From assembly GCA_947000775.1 (NCBI GenBank), contig CAMQGK010000149.1, positions 167,001 through 231,000 of the forward strand: a DNA stretch of 64,000 nt, read 5' to 3'. The DNA comes from Pterois miles. Its lineage: Eukaryota > Chordata > Actinopteri > Perciformes > Scorpaenidae. Of the stretch, positions 23,606-33,400 are shown in pieces. Positions within the stretch are counted from its first letter, which is position 1, and every line of letters starts with the position of its first letter. The notes under the pieces are model-generated. The model was not told where the DNA came from and did not search any database. It saw only the letters and a program-made list of their open reading frames with translations. The translations under genes and the position numbers were made by a program.

Positions 23606-23890
23606 CTGCGCTGAGCTCCCTCCCGGTCCGGTGTGTGGTTCCTCGGAGGTAACCGGTCTAGAGGAGGAGCAGCAGCAGGCGGGAGGTCCTGCAGGAGGAG
23701 AACAGGAGGAGCTCCTCGGCGCTCCGCAGACTGGACCTCATGCTTTTATCCCGGAGGAGGACCGCAGGAGTCAGGCTGGCCAGACCTGCAGCCTGCTGAT
23801 GTCACACAGACCGGATTTATCACACGGAGCCGAGCGGGATGAAGCTCCCACGAGTCAACACCCACAGCGGATCACGACTTCCTGAAGACG
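23594..23890 (-). promoter_or_regulatory. CpG-rich 5' UTR/promoter region of plcd3
   Basis: The region upstream of exon 1 copy A is strongly GC-rich with many CG dinucleotides, in contrast to the AT-rich surroundings. It contains GGAGGA-type purine runs on the plus strand and no TATA box that I can place. It probably holds the 5' UTR and a CpG-island promoter. The transcription start cannot be set from sequence alone. Confidence 0.6.
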
Positions 23891-24384
23891 CTTTCAAAAT
23901 AAAAGTCGTGGGTGTCACGTCAAAGCTGCAGTAGGTAGAAATGGAGCACATATGATTTTAAAAAGTCATTTTCTTAAAACAGTCACTATATCCTGAGGCA
24001 TCATGAGACAGGTAATCTGAAAAACAAACCCTGTTCCTCTGTGCTCCTAACGGCATCTGCACGATTTCACAAACCAGAGGAAAACCACCAATCACAGCTG
24101 ATCAGGAGTCTGCCATCTCTGAGCAGCTGTCAATCACTCTCAAATTCCCATCATATGGTCAAACTAGGCAGCGCTGATCAGATATTAATTAGCAATGCGT
24201 CACGATTTTTTATTATTCAAATAGTCATTAAGTCATAAAAAAATCAAATGGTTTATGCCACTATTCATCCCATCTAAAAACATAATACTGAATGCAGTAT
24301 ATGTCCCTGGTATTAGCTGTTGTAGGCACTGCCTATTAACGTTAGTACTGGTAAAACGTGGTATGTTCAGTTCGTCTCTTTTCG

Positions 24385-24416
24385 TTGTGTGTGTGTGTGT
24401 GTGTGTGTGCGCGCAC
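24385..24416. repeat. (TG)n then CGCGCA microsatellite
   Basis: Short TG tract followed by GCGCGCAC, lying between the two exon 1 copies. Confidence 0.9.
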
Positions 24417-24721
24417 AGCACAGTGTCACGCCCACAGGTTTCATCAGGTAGATCAGCTGTTCGAGCAGTGGAAAATATCGTCATTCAAACCTGACGAACA
24501 AAATAAAGCTAATGAAACCATCATAGTTTGTCTTTCCACCGTCCTCCACTGTTCCAACAAGATGGCTGAAATAAACTCTCAATCCACAGCGTTAGGTGGG
24601 AAAATGTACCGATAAATGTCCCGATGCTAGATGTGACTTTGCCCCACCGTGTCGGCCTCTCTCCTACCGGATAATTCCTGCTGATTTTTGAGTAGTATTT
24701 TTGCTAGGAACGAACATCCCT

Positions 24722-24970
24722 AATATGAATTAATATTCTGTTGTAATGCATATTTCTCATGTTTTCAGAGACATCTAGAAGTTACTGTTTAGCTGTAAAA
24801 TTAGAAAGTTTGTGATCAGGCAGCCATGAGATCAGTTGAGGAAACAACAAGCACCGCCCACCAGCCGGAGCACACTTACTGATTTTACTGCTAAACAGTG
24901 ACTACAAGATGTTTCTGACAACATTTTATGTGAGAAATAGTCATTACAGTAACAGTATTAATTCATATTT
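24722..24970. mobile_element. Fold-back MITE with long terminal inverted repeats
   Basis: The left arm from AATATGAATTAATATTCTG (24722) and the right arm ending ATTAATTCATATTTGATC (24970) are imperfect inverted repeats over roughly 85 bases. Shared inner phrases include TATTTCTCA and CTGTTTAGC. Outside it, TCAAACTAGGCAGC at about 24161 and its complement at about 24970 form a second, wider inverted pair. Confidence 0.7.
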
Positions 24971-25103
24971 GATCAGTGCTGCCTAGTTTGAATGTTTGAT
25001 TGGAATTTGTGAGTGGCTGACAGCAGTTTCCGTTGAATGAACAGCCAATAGGAAAGCTCTCTCTGAAACGACCTGATTGATCAAAGTCTCCCATTGCAGG
25101 CAG

Positions 25104-25315
25104 ATAACGGTGTGGTCTCGGTGTGGTCTTGGTGTGGTCCCGGTGCATCAGTAGGATCCTGCTGTCTGTGAGAGGGGAGCCTCTGATCATTGAATGTATC
25201 TCAGACGCTCACCCAGGTTCCTCAGAGGATCGATGGCCTTGGACTTGGACATCCCGGCTCTGCGCTTCCCCACCGGGGCTGCTGTCTTCCTGCTGCCCAA
25301 CATAACGCCCAGAGG
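25104..25315. repeat. 212-bp direct duplication, copy B
   Basis: Duplicate of 23394-23605. Past its right edge the sequence turns into GAATCGAACCTGTGACCCTC-type text, which resembles part of a common fish retroposon. Confidence 0.93.
25213..25303 (-). pseudogene. Second copy of plcd3 coding exon 1
   Basis: Same ATG, same 91-nt length, open frame and a good donor (GTGAGCGTC), so it could splice in phase to exon 2. It would replace G14, T18 and E20 by R, M and K. All three changes are CpG to TpG/CpA decay relative to copy A, and no CpG-rich promoter lies upstream. It is most likely a decaying duplicate. An alternative first exon is possible. Confidence 0.7.
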
Positions 25316-26760
25316 GAATCGAACCTGTGACCCTCTTACTGTGAGGTAAATACCGTCCTGCATGTATAGACCTGATGAAACTGGGAAGGTACTTATTTTC
25401 TCTGTGTTTTATGTTTTTCTTCATCTTTGCTCTGTGCCATAGGCTCTGTTAAAAATCCCCTTTATAAATAAGGCTCTGTCAGCTAAGATGAATAGTATTA
25501 CTAAATTAAAACAGGATATTTGTCCATGTTTTTTCATTTTATTATTTCTAATTTTCATTTCCACAGTTTTGATTGAACCCATGTTCTGCTCTGTCAATAA
25601 TAACGAAACAACTCCTTATGAACGAGCGAGCAATTGTAATGCTTTTGTTTTGAAGGCACTCTCAACACTTCCGGGTACAGCATCGTGAGTCTCTGTCACC
25701 TTCATGAAAAACGGAATTTAAACGGATTATAGTCCGAGGGCAGAGACGCTCTTCTGGGTCCCCTAATCCCTCATTTTATTGTGTCCTCATCACAGTTTGA
25801 GGGATACCCTGACTGGCAGCTGAACAGAGGTGATCCTCTGGTTGGAGTGATGGTGCCGTGTGATGGTTTAGGCTCAGATCGGCTGCTGGATTCATCGGCT
25901 CTTTAACGGACTGATGGATCCAGCTGATGTGGAATAGTCCTGGTTTCTGGGCTGCTATAGACACAAGGCTACATCAATACAATACAATGAGTACAATGAG
26001 TGGCAACAGGCCACAGATTAGATTTTAATCAGTGAATTTAAAGACAGATTTGAGGAAGGCCCACAGGTAGCCTACTTTACTTGAGTATTTAAGATAAGAT
26101 AAGATAAGATGAACCTTTATTAATCCCCGGAGGGAAATTCAGGTGTCTTAGCAGCATCAACAACAACAGTACAGATAAATACAGTACAGTAAAAAGTAAA
26201 AGAGAAGGTGCAGTGAATGAAATAAGGTGCAATGAAGATAACTGACAATAAAAATAAATAAGTAACAGTAACAGTAATACATTTATTCAACTTTATTAGA
26301 GACAATTATTGTACTTTTTACCCCACTACATATGACTGACATCTTGAATTAGGTTAGTTTTTGTTATCTTGTCTGTCAAGTGAAATCCATGTACGACGAA
26401 ACACTTTCAAAACACTGCTGTGTATGTAAATGTATTTATTTCTATTCATTATTTATACACTTTTATATTAGTGATTTTAAAGTGACTAAATACACATTAA
26501 TGTAACACAAATATACAATACAGACAGTTAAAATAATAAGCATTTTATGCTTATTATCAAGGAGCATTGTGATGATGATGATTATTATTATTATTACAAT
26601 ATAATATTAGTATTATTATCATTATCTTTAATCATTAATGATTTGTTTAATAATATTGAGGTATTATATTGTTATTTTATCCATTGTTATTAATTATTTG
26701 ACATTAATCATCATAATCTTTAATATATTTAATAATTGTATATTTTGTCAGAGTGACACG
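25316..26760. other. Intergenic region between plcd3 and acbd4
   Basis: AT-rich DNA with one (TCTTA)n retroposon tail at 26091-26143 and ATT-rich stretches near 26.58-26.72 kb. No gene was recognised. Confidence 0.6.
26091..26143 (-). mobile_element. Retroposon tail, (TCTTA)n type
   Basis: Third copy of the tail block described at 8087-8140, here upstream of the acbd4 promoter. Confidence 0.6.
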
Positions 26761-26767
26761 TTAAATG

Positions 26768-26816
26768 TCCACGTGGGCGTGGTCACATGTGTCACGTGAT
26801 TTGATACGCGGAAGTA
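26768..26816 (+). promoter_or_regulatory. Paired CACGTG boxes and ETS-like site upstream of acbd4
   Basis: CCACGTGG at 26769-26776 and TCACGTGA at 26792-26799 are perfect palindromes with a CACGTG core, the binding site of USF, MITF/TFE and MYC-type factors. GCGGAAGT at 26808-26815 matches ETS/GABP sites. They lie about 300 bases before the inferred 5' UTR exon. Sites are read from sequence; use is inferred. Confidence 0.55.
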
Positions 26817-26864
26817 GTGTGAATAAACTTGTTTTGTCCGGGGATGTGTGCCCCATCCGGGCTG

Positions 26865-27010
26865 TCGGTCCCTATCCCTGGTCGGTTCCTGTCCCTGGTC
26901 GGTCCCTGTCCCTGCTCGGTTCCTGTCCCTGCTCGGTCCCTGTCCCTGCTCGGTCCCTGTCCCTGCTCGGTCCCTGTCCCTGCTCGGTCCCTGTCCCTGG
27001 TCGGTCCCAG
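26865..27010. repeat. 17-bp VNTR in the acbd4 promoter
   Basis: Eight to nine tandem units of TCGGTCCCTGTCCCTGC and close variants. GC-rich, lying between the CACGTG/ETS sites and the TATA-like box. Confidence 0.95.
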
Positions 27011-27070
27011 CCCAGCTACGGTAGCTCTGTGGGCAGTTGCCTAATTAAACGTTACCGTTAAAGTAAAGCC

Positions 27071-27183
27071 ATAAATAGCCGGAAGCACTATTCTCTCTGA
27101 ACTTCTGTCGGACACGACCGGACCGGACCGGACCGGCTGGTACCACCGTGCTGGTGGTCGCTAGCGGCGGGACACGCAGCGAG
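27071..27183 (+). promoter_or_regulatory. Inferred acbd4 core promoter and non-coding exon 1
   Basis: ATAAATA at 27071-27077 is a TATA-like box followed by CCGGAAGC, an ETS-type motif. A GC-rich stretch containing a short (GGACC)n run ends at CGCAGCGAG before GTAGGAG, a plausible donor at 27184. The next acceptor at 27754 leads into the start-codon exon. The start site is estimated only. Confidence 0.5.
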
Positions 27184-27240
27184 GTAGGAGAAGTTAACAG
27201 CTAACTACAGCAGCTAAGCGACACCGGCCGGGGCTCCTAA

Positions 27241-27517
27241 CGTGGCTAGCTGTAGCTCAGTTAGCTAGCTGTAGCTCAGTTAGCTAGCTGTATCTCAGTT
27301 AGCTAGCTGTAGCTCAGTTAGCTAGCTGTATCTCAGTTAGCTAGCTGTAGCTCAGTTAGCTAGCTGTAGCTCAGTTAGCTAGCGGTAGCTCAGTTCGCTA
27401 GCTGTAGCTCAGTTAGCTAGCTGTAGCTCAGTTCGCTAGCTGTAGCTCAGTTAGCTAGCTGTAGCTCAGTTAGCTAGCTATAGCTCAGTTAGCTAGCTAT
27501 AGCTCAGTTAGCTAGCT
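27241..27517. repeat. 19-bp tandem repeat in acbd4 intron 1
   Basis: Fourteen units of GTAGCTCAGTTAGCTAGCT with few changes. The unit includes AGCTAGCT palindromes and a TAGCTCAGTTAG string resembling a tRNA A box. No B box or tRNA fold is present. Confidence 0.95.
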
Positions 27518-27754
27518 CAGCTAACTCATGTGTTGCGCTTGTCGTTCTTGTTTTGTCTCATCGAACCAAACTTGTATTTAGTAATACGGTGTTTGTCGGC
27601 GGGAGTGTGCAGCAGACTACCCATATCCGTGTATGATAACGTTACATACATGTTATTAAAGCAACGTGACATAAACACCGTGTCGTGTCAGTGACTTTCC
27701 TGCCACATCTGTTTGGTTCCTCTCAGCTCCAGCTGACCTCGTCCCTCCTTCCAG

Positions 27755-27872
27755 CTCCATTCAGGATCAGGTCAAAGGGTCATGCCAGTCCTGGCTATGG
27801 ACGAGCCTGTGGTCGATCACCAGAAACGGTTCCAGGTTGCTGTGGATGTCATCCATAACCTCCCCAAAAATG
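27755..27872 (+). CDS. acbd4: acbd4 coding exon 1 (CDS from 27782)
   Basis: Acceptor CTCCTTCCAG at 27754; ATG at 27782. It encodes MPVLAMDEPVVDHQKRFQVA then VDVIHNLPKNG, the first helix of the ACB fold. Donor GTATGC after 27872. The first 27 nt are 5' UTR. Confidence 0.92.
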
Positions 27873-30399
27873 GTATGCAGCCATCACAATATTTTACACA
27901 GCAGGCTAGATGTACTGTATGTGTGTTGTTGTGGTGCTGAGCTGTGTGGCTCAGAAGCATCAGGGCAGCTGACCTGTTACTGAGAGAGAGAGAGACAACA
28001 ATCTTCATTTAAAAAACAAATGTATCAGCCAACATAATGTAACTCTATAACAAATATGTATTATGTCCTGGATATTTAGTCATATATACGAGCAGAACGT
28101 TGTGGCTCATCGTGATTTGTTAAACCTTCCATCCAGTTTGTTCTGTTGTCTGTAAGAAGGCCACACCGAACCGAGATCTCTTTTAAATGGAGTTTGGTGT
28201 AAGGCAGTTTTCAAAAAAGAGTGATCAGCACATTTCATTGAAACAACTACCTCCTCACCAAACACCACCGGTCAAAACTGGTAACACTGGTGACTGAATG
28301 TTATTGCACTAATCTATTTATATTTAATATGTCAACAAGAAACTAAACAGTGAAATTCTGAACACTGCTTGAAGTTTCCTCTGACCTAATATTAAAATGA
28401 GCTTCTGAGATATCAGCAGCTGAGATATGAGTCTCTAGTGATCTGCAGTCTTTCCGTTGTCCCTTTGTCCAGGTAAACGGAGAGACAGACAGTTAAACAA
28501 AGCTGATAAATGTCTGCGTCATCTTGTAGGTTCGTACCGGCCGTCCTATGAGGTTATGCTGAGTTTCTACAGTCTGTACAAGCAGGCGGTGTGTGGACCC
28601 TGTACAGTGCCTCGACCTGGCTTCTGGGACCCAGTGGGTCGCTACAAATGGTCTGTATGTGTGTGTGGGCCTCAGGGTTTTAGTCCGGCAGAGTAAATGA
28701 TCAACGGCCAAAAAGTCCATTTGAAAATATGACCAATAAATTAATTAATAGCATATTAAATAGCCTAATGTTGTAAGATATGTTGCCAAGACAACTTATA
28801 CAAAAGTTGAAATGCCTCCTCTCCTAATCCAATACACAGTGAATATCTCACTGTCTGCTGTCTGTCTGGTCTGTGTGCTCTGGAAACCAGAGCAGACACT
28901 ATAACGATGATATAAATAATGATTACATCTAAGTTTCTTCAATAAGTTGTGATGTTTGGACTTTGGACGGAGACAATTACTGAGACGAGACGCTCACTTT
29001 GAGTGTGTGCATGCTAGAGACAGAGGGGAAGAGAGCGTGGACTCTATCGCTCAGTGTTTTAAGAAAGTATTACTAATCATCTGAATCAATGTGATGAATA
29101 AAGCTACAGACTGTTCAGTAGGCTGCAGGCTAATGATGTACACAACACTATTTTGAATTTGACAAATGTAAAAATCAGCCTATCATTAGACTGCTTCTTC
29201 ATTAGTTATGTCAAATACAAGCTATTATATGGCTGTTTAAAGCCTATATCTGGTAGTTGGTCCGTGTGGCTGAATATTATTGGCCATCAGAACAAAAGTT
29301 TAGTGTAAACCCTGGTAATCAGGTCAGGTTAGTTTTCAGCAGCAGACACACCAGCCGTTCAGTTGCTCTTATAAATGGTCTTCTCTCTGCTACCAAAAGA
29401 ACGCCGTGCAGTTTACACTGTATGTATTTTTAATTACTTTGGTCAGCAGACATTACAACACAAGTTTGCTATATTTTTGCATGGAGTTTGGTGTGAAGTT
29501 CTCTTAGTCTTTAGGTAGAAGTCCCAGATAATTCAGTTCATCTTTACACCTCGTCAACCCAATGCATCCATTTAGTTCTTTTATAACGAGAAGCAGCACG
29601 AGTTTTATATTGGAAGCTTATACACTATTTATAGCTCCACTGAAGTCCACAGAGGTTGTGTTGGGACACTATTTTGATGGAGAGAGGATAAGCATCTTGG
29701 CTGGCCTAGCATTGAGGCTAATATGGGGTTTATATTGGATGGACAGTCACTAACATAACCTGGCAGTTCAGTTCACTTCTAACAGATTAAGGAGGTACAA
29801 GCAAATCCTAAAGACCTTAAGGCTGCTTCCAACCACACATCTGATTGTGAGCCTTGTATTTGGCCTACTGCAGAGCAAACTGAATATGACTGATTAAACG
29901 TTTTACAATTCTGACTGACAACAACATCACTGCTGTATTTAAATGACGTCATGCTGAGTTTTGATGGAGCACCTGCATAGTCTGGCACTGATCCAAACTC
30001 CATTCAGAAAACAAGCAATTTGAAATTTGTTTGCTTGTCATCTCGCTGACAGACCTGACAAAGCATGAATTCAGTTTTTTTTACAAATCTGCATTATTAT
30101 GTAGTTATTTCAGCATAATTTTGATTTGTTTATTACAGAAACACAGTACAGTCTGTTTAGTTCGGGTTCGTAGGGCAGTAGCAATGCGTGGCTTGCTAGA
30201 TACAGTCACTGTTTATGAATCCAGCTCGCCGCTGGGTGATGTTATGAACCCAGACATGACGGGGTTTCATTTTCTGACATACCTGGTGTGTGTGAATGCA
30301 ACACAAGAATTGCCATAGCATTGCGCAGGAGTATAGTACATTTTCATTTTGTGGTCAGAATACTGTAGTTTAATCAGATGTTGTGTTTTTGACTAATAG

Positions 30400-30485
<86 letters not shown>

Positions 30486-33400
30486 GGGATGCCTGGAGAC
30501 GCCTGGGAGAAATGAGCAGAGAGAGCGCCATGGCAGCATATGTGGACGAGATGAAGAAAGTAGCACAGGAGGTACAGGACATGATACTGCAGATGAAAAA
30601 AATCTGTTAACATTTGAATTAAAGTTACAGTCTCAAAGATTTTTGTTTGGATTTCTTTGGCAATAAACAGTAATTGCAGATTGTTTTTGGATCTCACTTC
30701 CCAGACATCTAATCAGTGTCGGGAATTCCCAGAAATGTCACCACAGACATCCAGTTCATAATACTGTAAATAGTGTCTTAACAGACATTTATTTAAATGG
30801 AAATCTAGACGTGAGGAGCATCAGCTGAAATCTCAGCTGAATGTTTATACCTGGACTGAGATTCAGGTCACATGGTGTTTAGATCAGATCCGTTCACAGA
30901 AACACTGTGAATGTGAAGACAACCTGAGCAGCAGGCTGCCTGCTCAGATCAACACGCCAACTTGTAATTAGCAATCCAGTGATCAATAAATGTTTCCGCT
31001 GACTGTGCAGGTCATCGACACCATGCCCATGAATGAGAAAACGGCGTCGCTCTTCCACCACTTCGAGCCTCTCTACCTGGTGATTGATGACATGCCGCGG
31101 CCTCCAGAGTCCCTGTTCACACCGGGAGGAGGTCAGTGACCCCGAGCCTCTAACCAGGCACTAACTGAGCAGCTGATATCTGCTGGGAGATGATAATATC
31201 TCATTAAAATCAGATCTGCTTTGAGGTTGAGCAATATGATGATATATATCATCAAAATCATATAAAAATGTCTGTCATGTATATCTTGTGTAGTATTTCC
31301 GATAGAGGCTAAGCCTATATTTACAGTTGAAAGAAAAAGTATGTGAACCCTGCAACTGTATTTATTTTTTTCACTGAAAACGGTTTTGTTGATTTTGCAC
31401 TAAAGTTCTTCAGATGAGAAAATTCTCAGTACTTTTCATACAAAAAACTAACGAAAACACAACACTTCTTAGTTTCAGGTGATTATAACAAAAAAACATA
31501 GTTATGAATATTATATTCCATTTCTACTTACAGATCCCATGAAATGTTACACTGTTCCTTTAGATGTATAGACTTGTTGTTGGATATTTGAAGGTGCAGT
31601 GTAGGATTTAGTGACATCTAGTGGTGAGGTTGCAGATTGCAACCAACTGAAATTCTCTTGTGTGCCAAGCATGTTGGAGAACTACGGTGGTCAAAGTAAA
31701 ATATGAAAGTGTCTCTAGAGCCAGTGTTTGGTTTGTCCGTTCTGGGCTGCTGTAGAAACATGGTGGACTCTGTGAAGAGGACCAGCTTCCTATGGAGATA
31801 CACTATATTGCCCAAAGTCTTCACTCACCCATCCAAACAGCTGAAATCAGGTGTTCCAGTCACTTCCATGGCCTCAGGTGTATAAAATCAAGCCCAGAGG
31901 CGTTCAGACTGTTTCTACAACCACTGTGAAAGAATGCGTCGCTGTCAGGAGCTCAGTGGATCCCAGCATCGTGCTGTTATCGGACGCCACCTGGGCACCA
32001 ACACGTGAAATGTCGTCGCTCCTGAATATTCCACAGTCAACTGTCAGTGGTATTATAACAAAGTGGAAGGGGTTGGGAACAACAGCAGCTCAGCCACAAA
32101 GTGGTAGGCCACGCATAATGACGAAGCGGGGTCAGCAGATGCCGAGGCGCATAGTGCGCAGAGGTTGCCGACTTTCTGCAGAGTCAGTCGCTGCAGACCT
32201 CCCAACGTCATGTGGCCTTCAGATCCGCTCTAGAACAGTATGTAGAGCTTCATGGAACGGGTTTCTATGGCCGAGCAGCTGCATCCAAGACATACATCAC
32301 CAAGTGCACTGCAAAGCTTCGGATGCAGCGGTGTAGAGCTCGCCACCACCGGACTCTAGAGCAGTGGAGACGTGTTCTCTGGAGTGACCAATCACGGTTC
32401 ACCATCTGGAGATCTGAGTCTGAGTCCAGTCTGGGTTTGGTGGTTGCCAGGAGAACGGTACTCGTCTGACTGCATTGTGATAGTGTAAAGTTTGTGGAGG
32501 GGGGTTATGGTGTGGGGTTGTGTTTCAGGAGCTGGACTTGGTCCCGTAGTTCCAGTGAAAGGAACTCTGAATGCTTCAGCACACCAAGAGATTTTGGACA
32601 ATCCCATGCTCCCAACTTTGTGGGAACAGTTTGGGGATGGCCCCTTCCTGTTCCAACATGACTGAGCACCAGTGCACAAAGCAGGTCCATAAAGACCTGG
32701 ATGAGAGAGTCTGGTGTGGATGGACTTGACTGGCCTGCACAGGGTCCTGACCTCAACCCGATAGACCACCTTTGGGATGAATTAGAGTGGAGTCTGAGAT
32801 CCAGGCCTTCTGGTCCGACATCAGTGGGACCTCACAGATGAGCTTCTGGAGGTCAGAGACCCATAAACAGTCCTGAACCTCGTGGAAAACCTTCCAGGAA
32901 GAGCTGAAGCTGTTATAGCTGCAGAGGGTGGACCGACGTCATATTAAACCCTGTGGATGTCACTAAAGTTCATATAAGAGTCAAGGCAGGTGAGCCAATA
33001 CTTTTGGCAATATAGTGTACATCTAATGAAGGGCTCATTCTAAGCTAACGGAAACACAGTGATTCTTAGATTCAGGTGATTACACACTAATAAAAACATG
33101 CATCCATTTCTGCCAATAGATCCCCCTGAAACCAACACACTGGCCCCTTAAGACAAAGAATATTGGTCTTGTTTTCAAAAGGCCCCTATCTGAATTTGGT
33201 AGAGACCATAATGGAGCGAAACAGAGAATGAATATTGGGTTTGCATTCATCAGCTGGACACAAACATCTCTCCTAATGAAGGCTGATACTGTTTTCCATG
33301 TCTGCTGGATGTGTAAATAGGACACTGCAGCTAACATGCTAGCTGTATACAGTAATAATGTGGCTGCAGCTCTGTCAGGGTTGGATGTTTCCATCCAAGA

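Noticed and set aside
26765..27061. Open frame with PVPGRSLSLLGPCPCS repeats upstream of acbd4
   Set aside because: It is the 17-bp VNTR read as protein, in a promoter with no splice or start support.
27241..27517. tRNA genes, suggested by TAGCTCAGTTAG strings
   Set aside because: No B box, anticodon arm or cloverleaf; the string is one part of a 19-bp tandem repeat.
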